Below are positions 23,531 through 32,455 of a stretch of 64,000 nucleotides of DNA, one piece after another (position 1 is the first letter of the stretch; every line of letters starts with the position of its first letter). The notes beneath the pieces were generated by a model. It was not told the origin of the DNA. It saw only the letters and a program-made list of their open reading frames with translations, and made no database searches. The stretch is from positions 310,001 through 374,000 of the forward strand of contig CAJYTY010000005.1 of the NCBI GenBank assembly GCA_913777945.1, read 5' to 3'. Both the position numbers and the translations under genes were made by a program. This DNA comes from an uncultured Acinetobacter sp. Lineage in GTDB: Bacteria > Pseudomonadota > Gammaproteobacteria > Pseudomonadales > Moraxellaceae.

Positions 23531-25600
23531 TTAACCCTGCAATACACTCACATCTGCAATTGCCGTGAATAAATTACGCAACTGAGCCAATAAACGTAAA
23601 CGGTTGGCTTTCAATTCAGCATCATCCGCCATAACCATTACGCCTTCAAAGAAAGCATCAATTGGCGCACGAAGTGCAGCAAGCTTAGATAATGCTTCTG
23701 TGTAGTTACGCGCAGCAAGTAAAGGCTGAACTACTGGTGTCAATGTTTGAAGTTCTGCATAAAGCGCTTTTTCAGCAGCTTCAACGAGATTCGCTTCAAC
23801 GACGCTTCCTTCAGGTGTTGCTTCTTTCGCAAGAATATTGGCAACACGTTTATTAGCCGCAGCCAATGCAGCCGCTTCTGGCAAAGTACGGAAATGATTG
23901 ACCGCAGTCACACGCTTATCAAAATCAAGAGGAGATTTTGGAGCAAGTGCTTGAACAGCTTGAATCACATCAACCGCAACGCCTTGATCTTCATATTTAG
24001 CACGGTAACGACCTTCCAGAAACGCAACGGCATCCGCACGTGTCTTGTCATGATCTTTAACCACGTCACCATAGCCTTGAAGCGCAAAGTTAACTAGTTC
24101 TTCAATCGTCACATCAAGTTCATTTTCGATGATTAAACGTAAGATACCGATTGCAGAACGACGTAAGGCAAATGGGTCTTTAGAACCTGTTGGTGCTTGA
24201 CCGATACCGAAAATACCGACCAATGTGTCTAAACGATCCGCAAGCGCAATGGTTGTACCCGTCTTGGTTTGCGGTAATACATCACCCGCAAATTTCGGTA
24301 AATACTGTTCACCTAAAGCTTCAGCAACTTCATGATTCTCACCCTCAAGGCGAGCATAATAAGTGCCTGCAATCCCTTGAAGTTCAGGGAATTCACCCAC
24401 AAGTTCAGAGGTCAAATCACATTTAGCGAGTAACGCTGCTTTTTCAGCATCAGCTGCATTTGCGCCTGTAATCGGTGACAACGCAACAGCTAATTTAGCA
24501 ATACGTTCTGATTTGTTCCAAAGCGTACCCAATTGTGCTTGGAATACCATATTTGCGAGTTTTTCTTTACGAGATGCAAGCGGTTGCTTTTGATCTTGTA
24601 GGAAGAAGAATTCTGCATCCGACAAACGAGGGCGTACAACTTTCTCATTGCCTTCAATAATTTGAATCGGATCTTTCGACTCAATATTTGAAATGGTAAT
24701 GAAGTAAGGCTGTAATTTACCTTCGGCGTTGATTAAGCAGAAATACTTTTGATTGTCCTGCATCGTGGTAATCAACGCTTCTTGAGGAACAGCTAAATAG
24801 CGCTCTTCAAAGGTCGCACGTAAAGCAACTGGCCATTCAACGAGGCTCGTTACTTCATCAAGCAAATCTGCTGGCACAATAGCAGTTGCATTGACTTCAT
24901 CAGCTAATTTTTTCACTTGTTCTTGAATGGTTGCTTGACGCTTTTCGAAGTTCGCAACCACATAGGCTTGTTCTAAAGTTGCCAAATAGTCATTTGCATG
25001 CGCCAAAGTCACGGCTTCAGGTGCATGGAAACGATGACCATAAGTCACATTACCTGCTTTATGATCTTGAATGGTTGCTTCAACCACTTGATCATCTTTT
25101 AACAATACCACCCATTTCACAGGACGCACGAATTCAGTACGGCTCGCTGCTGAACGCATACGTTTTGCGATTGGCAAGTTATCCAATGCAGTCTGTAAAA
25201 TTTGTGGTAGTAAAGCATCAAGACTTTGACCTTTCACATCTTTCAGGAAGCATACTTTTTCAACTTTACCTGCTTGGAAAGTTGAAAGCTGATCAACCGT
25301 AATGCCTTGACCGCGCATAAAGCCTTCAAGTGCCTTAGTTGCATTACCTTCAGCATCATAAGCAGCTTGTACAGCAGGGCCATCAAAACGTTTTTGTGTG
25401 TCTGCTTGAGCAGCATCGATATCAACAATTTTAAGGGCTAAACGACGTGGTGCAGCATAAGCTTCGATTGCAGCAAAATTTAAGCCTGCATCTTTTAAGC
25501 CTTTTTCAGTTTCTGCTTTAAGTGCATCACGCAAAGTCTTTAAGCTTTTTGGTGGAAGTTCTTCACAGCCAAGTTCGAATAAAACAGTATGCTTTGTCAT
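23531..25600 (-). CDS. glyS: Glycyl-tRNA synthetase beta subunit
   Basis: 689 residues, the full family length (E. coli GlyS 689). Begins with [20 protein letters not shown], whose ELGCEELP matches the family signature; the middle and C-terminal HD-like and DALR-type regions follow ([20 protein letters not shown] near 450-470, [17 protein letters not shown] next, and [11 protein letters not shown] near 653-663). With GlyQ it forms the alpha2beta2 enzyme that charges tRNA-Gly; this subunit binds tRNA. Its ATG shares one base with the glyQ stop (TAATG), so translation is probably coupled. Terminator follows at 23472. Confidence 0.98.
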   Translation of the reverse strand: MTKHTVLFELGCEELPPKSLKTLRDALKAETEKGLKDAGLNFAAIEAYAAPRRLALKIVDIDAAQADTQKRFDGPAVQAAYDAEGNATKALEGFMRGQGITVDQLSTFQAGKVEKVCFLKDVKGQSLDALLPQILQTALDNLPIAKRMRSAASRTEFVRPVKWVVLLKDDQVVEATIQDHKAGNVTYGHRFHAPEAVTLAHANDYLATLEQAYVVANFEKRQATIQEQVKKLADEVNATAIVPADLLDEVTSLVEWPVALRATFEERYLAVPQEALITTMQDNQKYFCLINAEGKLQPYFITISNIESKDPIQIIEGNEKVVRPRLSDAEFFFLQDQKQPLASRKEKLANMVFQAQLGTLWNKSERIAKLAVALSPITGANAADAEKAALLAKCDLTSELVGEFPELQGIAGTYYARLEGENHEVAEALGEQYLPKFAGDVLPQTKTGTTIALADRLDTLVGIFGIGQAPTGSKDPFALRRSAIGILRLIIENELDVTIEELVNFALQGYGDVVKDHDKTRADAVAFLEGRYRAKYEDQGVAVDVIQAVQALAPKSPLDFDKRVTAVNHFRTLPEAAALAAANKRVANILAKEATPEGSVVEANLVEAAEKALYAELQTLTPVVQPLLAARNYTEALSKLAALRAPIDAFFEGVMVMADDAELKANRLRLLAQLRNLFTAIADVSVLQG

Positions 25601-26589
25601 TATTTATTCTCCTTCGCTTTTTCAGCTTGGGCTGCTTCTGCTTCAACTTGTGCTTTTAACTGCGCTAATACTTCATCACGTAGATGTGGTTCTGCCATTG
25701 GGAAACCGAGTTTCGCACGGGCAGCCACATAACTTTGTGCAATTGAACGAGCCAAAGTACGGACACGTAAAATATAACGTTGACGTTCAGTTACTGAAAT
25801 CGCACCGCGTGCATCCAACAAGTTAAAGCAATGAGATGCTTTGATCACTTGCTCATAAGCAGGAAGTGGCAATTCAGCTTCGATTAAACGAGACGCTTCG
25901 GCTTCATAGAAGTCAAATAATTCAAACATTTTATCGACTGGCGCATATTCGAAGTTATAGGTCGATTGTTCTACTTCATTTTGATGGAATACATCACCGT
26001 AAGTGACTGTACCGAATTGACCTTTGGTCCAAACAAGATCGTAAACTGAGTCTACACCTTGAAGGTACATCGCAAGACGTTCTAAACCGTATGTGATTTC
26101 ACCAGTAACAGGGTAGCATTCAACACCACCGACTTGCTGGAAGTAAGTGAACTGAGTCACTTCCATACCATTGAGCCAAACTTCCCAACCTAAGCCCCAA
26201 GCGCCTAGTGTTGGAGATTCCCAGTTGTCTTCTACGAAGCGAATATCGTGCGTCAGTGTATCGATTCCGATCGCTTTTAATGAATCTAAATAAAGCTGTT
26301 GAATATTGTCTGGGTTTGGCTTAAGTACCACTTGGAACTGATAGTAGTGTTGTAAACGGTTTGGGTTTTCACCATAACGACCATCTTTAGGACGACGTGA
26401 AGGTTGAACATAAGCCGCGTTCCAAGTTTCTGGACCTAATGCGCGTAAGAAAGTTGCAGTGTGGAATGTCCCTGCACCCATTTCCATATCATATGGTTGT
26501 AATACGACGCAGCCTTGCTCCGCCCAATAGTTCTGTAGGGCAAGAATTAAGCCCTGAAATGTATCAATATGCGATATAGCACGACTCAT
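25600..26589 (-). CDS. glyQ: Glycyl-tRNA synthetase alpha subunit
   Basis: 329 residues from the ATG at 26589 ([19 protein letters not shown]); an in-frame start further upstream (26613) would add MFDSSGCT and is less like the family. Class II catalytic subunit: motifs [12 protein letters not shown] near 51-62, [20 protein letters not shown] near 67-86 and [20 protein letters not shown] near 162-180. It makes glycyl-adenylate; GlyS supplies tRNA recognition. GGATGCACC precedes the ATG. First gene of the glyQS operon. Confidence 0.97.
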   Translation of the reverse strand: MSRAISHIDTFQGLILALQNYWAEQGCVVLQPYDMEMGAGTFHTATFLRALGPETWNAAYVQPSRRPKDGRYGENPNRLQHYYQFQVVLKPNPDNIQQLYLDSLKAIGIDTLTHDIRFVEDNWESPTLGAWGLGWEVWLNGMEVTQFTYFQQVGGVECYPVTGEITYGLERLAMYLQGVDSVYDLVWTKGQFGTVTYGDVFHQNEVEQSTYNFEYAPVDKMFELFDFYEAEASRLIEAELPLPAYEQVIKASHCFNLLDARGAISVTERQRYILRVRTLARSIAQSYVAARAKLGFPMAEPHLRDEVLAQLKAQVEAEAAQAEKAKENK

Positions 26590-26701
26590 GGTGCATCCAC
26601 TGGAATCAAACAAAAATTGTGGTTAAGTATAAGGATTTTCGGGTGCAGTGCAAAGGATTCAAACACTTCGGCAGCAAGTTCTGAATAGAAATAAAAAAAT
26701 G

Positions 26702-27142
26702 TTATTTTATTTCACATTCATTTCTACTTTTGGCTGATAGTAAACTTTTGATATAGCCTATTTCTTGATTCGTTTTCATCTGTTTGATGTATTGATCTAA
26801 CTGTTGGTCAGCAGGCGAACTTTGATTGGTATCAATGGATGGGGTTTTCGGCGTATTGTCATCCACTAAAAATACTTTACCCTCGGTAAAACCCCAACTT
26901 TTATTGATTTCGCTTCCATCCTCAAGGACAGCAGATGTCTTTAAAAAACAAGTATTATCATATTTAATTAAAGCAAACTCTTTTATAAAATAGGGACTTG
27001 TAATTGATTTCATGGTTTTTACTTCAATGAATTCAGGCTCATTCTTTGGGCTACATGCTGGTAGTGATAATGTTAAAAATAAGAGAGAAAGCAAATATAA
27101 AGAATTGTTCATTATAGGACGAGATAGAATTTTCTTGATCAT
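26702..27142 (-). CDS. Lipoprotein of unknown function
   Basis: 146 residues with a lipobox SLPAC placing the anchor Cys at residue 30 of the longest frame. A shorter start at 27112 (MNNSLYLL) would lose the basic residues of the signal, so 27142 is kept. The mature part contains NTCFLKTSAVLEDGSEINKS, a C-terminal helix and a second Cys (NECEIK). The Cys-strand-DGSE-strand-Trp pattern recalls the lipoprotein at 18508. No domain or function known. Monocistronic; the divergent neighbour is the radical SAM gene at 27295. Confidence 0.65.
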   Translation of the reverse strand: MIKKILSRPIMNNSLYLLSLLFLTLSLPACSPKNEPEFIEVKTMKSITSPYFIKEFALIKYDNTCFLKTSAVLEDGSEINKSWGFTEGKVFLVDDNTPKTPSIDTNQSSPADQQLDQYIKQMKTNQEIGYIKSLLSAKSRNECEIK

Positions 27143-27294
27143 ATTATAGATTGATTACATTGTTTGAGATGAATAATTTAGCTTAAGTCGAAAAATCCTC
27201 ACGTCACCTCATGACGCATAACATCTTTATCAATCTTAATTTTCAAATCATGAAATGTTAGCTTTGAAATGATGTTGTCACTGAGGTGTTTGTT

Positions 27295-28557
27295 ATGTCT
27301 GATCGCATTCGTGAAAAATTACAAATTCTTGCGGACGCAGCTAAATATGATGTGTCCTGTTCCTCTAGTGGTAGTGACCGTAAAAATAAAGACAAAGGTT
27401 TAGGCGATGCCAGTCGGGCAGGGATTTGCCATAGCTATACCGAAGATGGACGCTGTGTTTCATTGCTGAAAATCTTGTTCAGTAATGTCTGTATTTTTGA
27501 TTGTGCTTATTGTGTGTCACGCCGTTCTAATGATGTGAAACGTGCTGCATTTACCGTACAAGAAGTGGTTGACCTGACCATCAATTTCTATCGTCGTAAT
27601 TATATAGAGGGATTATTCCTTAGCTCAGGGATTTTTAAATCCGCAGACTATACGATGGAGCGAATGCTGCAAGTGGTGAAAAAACTGCGTCTCGAAGAAA
27701 ATTTTAATGGCTATATTCACCTCAAAACCATTCCAGGCGCATCGCCTGAACTGATTCATGAAGCAGGACTTTATGCTGATCGCATGAGCATAAATTTAGA
27801 AATGCCAACTGAGGTCGGATTAAAAGCGTTTGCTCCTGAAAAATCACATCAAGAAGTACAAAAAGACTTAGGTTTAGTACGAGATCGGCTGATTCAACTC
27901 AAAGATGAACGCCAAATTATTAAGCATGTGCCGAAATATGTACCCGCAGGGCAGACCACTCAAATGGTGGTTGGTGCACATCAGGAAACTGATCAAGACG
28001 TACTTGTGATGGCAGATCGACATTACAAAGAATTTAAGCTAAAGCGTGTCTATTTCTCAGGTTATATTCCTATCAACACGGAAAATAACTATTTACCTGC
28101 GGTAGGTTCAGCACCACCTTTGTTACGCGAAAATCGGCTTTATCAAAGTGATTGGTTGATGCGTTTTTATGGTTTTGAAGTCAATGAAATCGTCAATGAA
28201 AAACACCCACATTTAGATTTAGATGTAGACCCAAAACTGAGTTGGGCATTGCGTCATCCTGAACAATTTCCAGTGGATTTAAATCGTGCGGATTATCAAC
28301 TGATTCTGCGCGTGCCTGGCATTGGGGTGAAGTCTGCCAAGAAAATCGTACAAGCGCGCCGTTTTGGTAAAGTGCATATTGATTTGCTGAAACAACTTGG
28401 TGTGGCGTATTCACGTGCCAAGTTTTTTATTCGTTGTGAAGACAGTCCACGTTTTCAAAAAGAGCTTTCTGCGACTGATATTCGCCAGCAAATATTAACG
28501 CAGGGTTCATCTAAATACGTGAAACAACTGTCACCGCAATTGAGTTTAGGATTTTAA
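27295..28557 (+). CDS. Radical SAM protein of the DNA modification/repair type (UDG-linked family)
   Basis: 420 residues from ATG 27295 with GAGGTG six bases upstream; the GTG at 27286 overlaps that site. The radical-SAM cluster motif CIFDCAYC has Cys at 66, 70 and 73. A helix-hairpin-helix DNA-binding motif (LILRVPGIGVKSAKKI) lies near 335. This order identifies the TIGR03916-type family, named for its frequent pairing or fusion with uracil-DNA glycosylase. The reaction is unknown; a role in DNA base modification or repair is inferred. The partner gene begins two bases after the stop. Confidence 0.88.
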   Translation: MSDRIREKLQILADAAKYDVSCSSSGSDRKNKDKGLGDASRAGICHSYTEDGRCVSLLKILFSNVCIFDCAYCVSRRSNDVKRAAFTVQEVVDLTINFYRRNYIEGLFLSSGIFKSADYTMERMLQVVKKLRLEENFNGYIHLKTIPGASPELIHEAGLYADRMSINLEMPTEVGLKAFAPEKSHQEVQKDLGLVRDRLIQLKDERQIIKHVPKYVPAGQTTQMVVGAHQETDQDVLVMADRHYKEFKLKRVYFSGYIPINTENNYLPAVGSAPPLLRENRLYQSDWLMRFYGFEVNEIVNEKHPHLDLDVDPKLSWALRHPEQFPVDLNRADYQLILRVPGIGVKSAKKIVQARRFGKVHIDLLKQLGVAYSRAKFFIRCEDSPRFQKELSATDIRQQILTQGSSKYVKQLSPQLSLGF

Positions 28558-28559
28558 AC

Positions 28560-29354
28560 ATGCTCAGTGATGCGGTGGTTTATTACTACTTTGATGGCTC
28601 TATGGTCGGTTTACTCAACTGTGTATTTCGTGCTTTTCAATTCAAAGAATTCCACGTGCAATTGTGTTTAAATCAAGGTGCTCAGCATGGCTTATTTGCC
28701 ACGGTGGTTGAAATTCCAAATCATGAGCAACATGCAGCACGTGTTTGGTCAGCTTTACAGCAGAAACTTTCGCATTCATCTCTGAAACAATTTTATTTTG
28801 CTTATTTGTCGGAATCCTTGGATGCCTATCAGCATTTATTTAATTACTGTGTCTATGTTTTTCGGCATCAACATTCAGTCGAAAAAAATTACTCTCATCC
28901 CAGTGTTTTAGCAATTTCGCAATGGACGAAAAAGGTAGGGCGCGAAAAGCATCGTATGGAAGCTTTTGTGCGGTTTAAGAAAACCACAGATGGATTGTTT
29001 TTAAGTTTGGTTCGCCCTGATTTTAATGTCCTGCCTTTGATACAGCAGCATTTTAAGCGGCGTTATCAAGATCAACGTTGGTTGATTTATGATGAACAAC
29101 GTAAATATGGATTGTATTATGATTTATGCGAAATTCACGAGGTTTCTTTAGAGGCCAATCAGATTGACCGTAATATCGAAAATGGTGCGAGTCAAAATTT
29201 CCAATTAGAATTAGATGAACAAGAAGAATTATACGATCAGCTTTGGAAAGATTATTTCAATAGTATCAATATTAAAGAACGTCAGAATGTGAAATTGCAT
29301 GTGCAATATTTACCTAAACGCTATTGGCGGTATCTCAATGAAAAATATGTTTAA
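28560..29354 (+). CDS. TIGR03915/DUF4130-type DNA metabolism protein, partner of the radical SAM protein
   Basis: 264 residues. The central segment AISQWTKKVGREKHRMEAFV near 118-137, followed by VRFKKTTDGLFLSLVRPDFN and the RWLIYDEQRKYGLYYD segment near 177-192, is typical of the DUF4130 family. In many bacteria this protein is fused at its C terminus to a uracil-DNA glycosylase; here the C terminus (KLHVQYLPKRYWRYLNEK) ends without such a domain. Start is two bases after the radical SAM stop, so the two are translated from one message. Function unknown; a shared DNA-repair role is inferred. Confidence 0.85.
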   Translation: MLSDAVVYYYFDGSMVGLLNCVFRAFQFKEFHVQLCLNQGAQHGLFATVVEIPNHEQHAARVWSALQQKLSHSSLKQFYFAYLSESLDAYQHLFNYCVYVFRHQHSVEKNYSHPSVLAISQWTKKVGREKHRMEAFVRFKKTTDGLFLSLVRPDFNVLPLIQQHFKRRYQDQRWLIYDEQRKYGLYYDLCEIHEVSLEANQIDRNIENGASQNFQLELDEQEELYDQLWKDYFNSINIKERQNVKLHVQYLPKRYWRYLNEKYV

Positions 29355-29407
29355 GGCATTTTTTGATTATTATTTTAAAAATACCAACATAATAAAAGAG
29401 CACATTC

Positions 29408-29824
29408 ATGACTAAATTAGTTTTAAAAACAGCAGTACTGATCATGGCTTGTTTGAGTACTTCGGTATTTGCCAAAACGCAAAATAAAGCGATAGATCCT
29501 TATAGCCAATGTACCGATAACACCATTCAACAGCTAAAACTGGGGAGTATTAATAACACTGTGGTGGAGATCTGTAGCACCAGAACCAAAACTTTATATG
29601 CAAAGCAGATTGTGCAGTTATTGGATCAAATAAAAAAACAGAGTCAGGAATACAAGCAGCCTGAACGTTATCAGGACATCATGAAATCACAAAAGCTCTG
29701 GAAAAATTTTGTCGATCAAGAGTGCCGTAATGCCGGTGCTTATATCGGTTCGACGATGTATGAGTTTTGTCCCATGCAAAAATATGCAGAGCGATTGGAG
29801 CAATTGAAGGAGTATTTAAATTGA
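29408..29824 (+). CDS. Exported LprI-like (DUF1311) protein
   Basis: 138 residues. Signal peptide MTKLVLKTAVLIMACLSTSV with cleavage after VFA. Mature part has four Cys (QCTDN, EICSTR, QECRNAG, EFCPMQ), the pattern of the DUF1311/LprI helical-hairpin domain; SQKLWKNFVDQECRN followed later by ERLEQLKEYL is its characteristic second half. Family members are periplasmic and LprI of mycobacteria inhibits lysozyme. That activity is not assured here. Follows the DUF4130 gene after 53 bases. Confidence 0.72.
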   Translation: MTKLVLKTAVLIMACLSTSVFAKTQNKAIDPYSQCTDNTIQQLKLGSINNTVVEICSTRTKTLYAKQIVQLLDQIKKQSQEYKQPERYQDIMKSQKLWKNFVDQECRNAGAYIGSTMYEFCPMQKYAERLEQLKEYLN

Positions 29825-29935
29825 CCTTGATCTGTTTTCGTTATTATTTAAAACTGTAATTTAAATACACCTTCATTCTGAGTCAGCGTATACTGCTGCA
29901 ACCAATGAAACAACACTATTCCAGCAAGGTGCATT

Positions 29936-31048
29936 GTGAGCTTAACCCAATCAGACTGGCTAAATTTCTTAAAACCGAATTACAAAGTATTACCTTTGAA
30001 AGAACGTTTACTTTCAGGATTTGGTGCGCTTTGTGGTTTAGCAATATCCTCTTTAATTAGTTGGTATGTATTGGGTGGTATGAATGCATGGTATATCGCC
30101 CCGATGGGTGCCTCTTCGGTACTGCTTTTTGCAGTTCCAAATAGTCCTTTAGCGCAACCGTGGAATGTTGTGGTTGGCAACATATTGGCAGGTTTAATTG
30201 GTGTGACATGTACACAGTTATTACCTGATTTAACCTCTGCTTTTAGTGTCGCAGTTGGGTTAGCCATTTTTATGATGATGACAACTGATTCATTGCATCC
30301 TCCAAGCGGCGCAGTTGCAATCACCGCAGTATTAGGCGGTGATGCTGTACATCGTTTGGGATTCCACTTTATTTTATATCCCGTATTACTCAACTCAATT
30401 TTACTTTTGTTGATTGCTGTCTTTTTCAATCGTTTGATTGGGCGTCATTATCCGATTACAGCGCATGTCAATGAGCGTTCCAAAGACCCTACGCCAACTC
30501 AGAAAGTTTCGATCCAACCTAAAGATATTAAGTATGCTTTAGCACACCACACAGAATTATTAGATATTAGTCAGTATGATTTGGAAAAAATCATTTTAGA
30601 GGCACAAGAGCATGCCAATGAACGTTTGAATCACTCATTTGTTTGCCAAGATATTATGAGTCGTGATGTGATTAAGCTACATGAAGATGATGATATTCAC
30701 CAAGCCTTAGATAAATTCAAAGCGGTAAATTTAATGAGTTTGCCTGTGGTAAATTCAGATCATAATTTGGTAGGGACACTTGCTTTGTATGAGGTTGTGG
30801 AGTGGTTTAAAGGTGCAACAGATCCAAGAAATTCATGGCAACACTATGTACATCAAATTATGAGTCATCGCGTGGTAACGGTTGATCCGCTACAACCGAT
30901 TCAAGATCTCATTCCTTATTTTGTAGAGAAATCTTTTAATTATATTCCTGTTGTGGAAAATCAACGTTTGATTGGCATTATTAGTCGTGCGGATATGATC
31001 GCTGCGCTTCAACAACAACTCAGTCGTCAAAAGCTTCAATCAGAATAA
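29936..31048 (+). CDS. HPP family membrane protein fused to a CBS domain pair
   Basis: 370 residues, GTG start with AAGGTG upstream. The first 170 residues hold about five membrane helices of the HPP family, with the name motif SLHPPSGAVA near residues 118-127. A linker of about 60 residues leads to two CBS domains starting at MSRDVI (near 240) and MSHRVV (near 307), each ending in a typical PVV...LVG / PVV...LIG strand pair. HPP proteins include nitrite transporters of plants and cyanobacteria; CBS pairs usually bind adenine nucleotides and gate channels or enzymes. Transported substrate unknown. Confidence 0.85.
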   Translation: MSLTQSDWLNFLKPNYKVLPLKERLLSGFGALCGLAISSLISWYVLGGMNAWYIAPMGASSVLLFAVPNSPLAQPWNVVVGNILAGLIGVTCTQLLPDLTSAFSVAVGLAIFMMMTTDSLHPPSGAVAITAVLGGDAVHRLGFHFILYPVLLNSILLLLIAVFFNRLIGRHYPITAHVNERSKDPTPTQKVSIQPKDIKYALAHHTELLDISQYDLEKIILEAQEHANERLNHSFVCQDIMSRDVIKLHEDDDIHQALDKFKAVNLMSLPVVNSDHNLVGTLALYEVVEWFKGATDPRNSWQHYVHQIMSHRVVTVDPLQPIQDLIPYFVEKSFNYIPVVENQRLIGIISRADMIAALQQQLSRQKLQSE

Positions 31049-31089
31049 AAAAAAGCTACGGTTGTATTAGGGGGAAATTCAACCGTAGC
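31046..31089 (-). terminator. Terminator of the pspC-like gene
   Basis: Perfect ten-base stem GCTACGGTTG / CAACCGTAGC with a 15-base loop. Only the minus strand has a T tract directly after it (complement of the A run at 31047-31054), so it serves the minus-strand gene. It also lies just past the end of the convergent HPP gene. Confidence 0.8.
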
Positions 31090-31109
31090 GACCAAAAGAG
31101 GTAAAGATA

Positions 31110-31379
31110 TTAACGTTTTATGCTTTGGTCTTCATAAACGGTTTTTACGGGCTGATTATAGCCTTGTACATAATCAACGCGATCTTGCTGTTGTTTTGGA
31201 ATCACTAACCACAAAATTAGGTAAACCAAAATACCAGGGAAAGCTGCGCTCATGAGTGAAATCACTACAAAGATCAAGCGTAATAAATTTGCATTCCAAC
31301 CAAAACGTTCCGCAATACCGCCCATTACACCAGCGATCATGCTTTGTCGGTTTGAGCGATATAAACCAGAATTGGCCAT
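31110..31379 (-). CDS. PspC-domain membrane protein
   Basis: 89 residues. The whole PspC domain is present: LYRSNRQSMIAGVMGGIAER, FGWNANLLRLIFVVISLMSA, then a second hydrophobic stretch FPGILVYLILWLVIPK, with a short charged tail. PspC proteins sit in the inner membrane and take part in envelope stress signalling; no pspA, pspB or pspF lies nearby, so this is a stand-alone member. AGGAGAAAAA upstream of the ATG provides the ribosome binding site. Confidence 0.85.
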   Translation of the reverse strand: MANSGLYRSNRQSMIAGVMGGIAERFGWNANLLRLIFVVISLMSAAFPGILVYLILWLVIPKQQQDRVDYVQGYNQPVKTVYEDQSIKR

Positions 31380-31725
31380 TTAATTTTTCTCCTAAAATAT
31401 TTGATACAGCAACAGAATGAGGCTTCATTCATGATAAATCGCTGTTAATAATGAGATAGGGATGAACTGTTTTTTTTAAAGTTTAAACAGATGGGAGAAT
31501 CGTTACGGTGTGTAAAAGGCTGATGGAAAAAACGACAGTATCGCCTAAAATGCACCGACTTAAAGCATACTGCTTTGTTAATTTGCTATTTCATCAAGTT
31601 ACGTCCGCCATAATTACCCATTTGGGGAATAGACGAATATTCAAATGCTTCCTATATTTTGCAGAACCATGGGGTGTTTTTTGAAAAAAGTGTGACAACG
31701 ATGTTGATATTAGAGATTTGTGGAT
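31380..31725. promoter_or_regulatory. Divergent promoter region (346 bases)
   Basis: Lies between the divergent pspC-like gene and the lipoprotein at 31726. AT-rich with several A/T runs. No terminator, RNA gene or convincing reading frame is seen, and no promoter pair could be picked with confidence. Confidence 0.35.
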
Positions 31726-32397
31726 ATGCAGTTCAGGTTCTTCTTACAGCATGTTAGTGTAGGATTTTTATTGAGTTTGGGGTTGAGTGCTTGTGATAGC
31801 TATCATCCGGATTCAATGAAAACATCAAGCCAAGCGCAGCCAACTACTGATGAAAGTTCTATTCCTGTTATGTTAGATGCTGAGCAAGCACGAACAAGCG
31901 CAAGTGAAGGGATGTCACTGACTGAGGTTGCGGGACAAGCAACAGTTCCTCATGTTGCTTCTAAACATATGACGCAACCGACTCAACAAGATATGCAATA
32001 TGTTGGGCGCTATCATGCGCGTATTCCTTGTACTGATGCATTTGCTGGTTGTATCAAAGATGAAAAAGAAGCGGAATATATCTTAAATTTATTAGAAGAT
32101 GGTTCAGTCTTTTGGACCAATACCAGTTTTGGGCGCTTGGGTTCAGATCCATCGCGCAATATGACCAAAATAGAGCAAACCTGTAAGCAGGTGCAATGGC
32201 ATGTTCATGAGGCAGGAAATGAAATTATTGTCCGTTGTGATGCAGCCAATGTAAATTTGTATTATCAAATTAATCAAAATCATGATTTGGTTATGGATCT
32301 TGAGCAAATCTGGAATGGTGATCACGGGCGGAATCGTGTTTTTTTTAAAGAATATCCTTTCCCCAAAAAAGCTTATGTGTTTAAAAAAGTGAAATAA
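31726..32397 (+). CDS. NlpE-like lipoprotein
   Basis: 223 residues from ATG 31726 (GTG 31720 is an alternative; AGAGA spacing favours the ATG). Lipobox LSAC puts the anchor Cys near residue 23. After a Ser/Thr/Gln-rich linker the domain YVGRYHARIPCTDAFAGCIK near 91-110, then LLEDGSVFWTN, resembles the N-terminal beta-barrel of NlpE/copper-resistance lipoproteins, though the CxxC pair is spaced differently (C-x6-C). Further Cys at TCKQVQW and RCDAAN could form a second disulfide. Envelope role inferred, function unproven. Confidence 0.65.
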   Translation: MQFRFFLQHVSVGFLLSLGLSACDSYHPDSMKTSSQAQPTTDESSIPVMLDAEQARTSASEGMSLTEVAGQATVPHVASKHMTQPTQQDMQYVGRYHARIPCTDAFAGCIKDEKEAEYILNLLEDGSVFWTNTSFGRLGSDPSRNMTKIEQTCKQVQWHVHEAGNEIIVRCDAANVNLYYQINQNHDLVMDLEQIWNGDHGRNRVFFKEYPFPKKAYVFKKVK

Positions 32398-32408
32398 AGC
32401 TTTCATAA

Positions 32409-32435
32409 AAAAAGAGCGCTTTAAGCGCTCTTTTT
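32409..32435. terminator. Bidirectional terminator
   Basis: AAAAAGAGCGCT / AGCGCTCTTTTT with a TTA loop between the convergent lipoprotein and acyl-CoA dehydrogenase genes. Confidence 0.88.
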
Positions 32436-32455
32436 ATTGATCAGTTCCGATTGAA

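Noticed and set aside
29980..30429. Minus-strand frame inside the HPP-CBS gene
   Set aside because: Shadow of the HPP membrane helices; no ribosome site and no family features.
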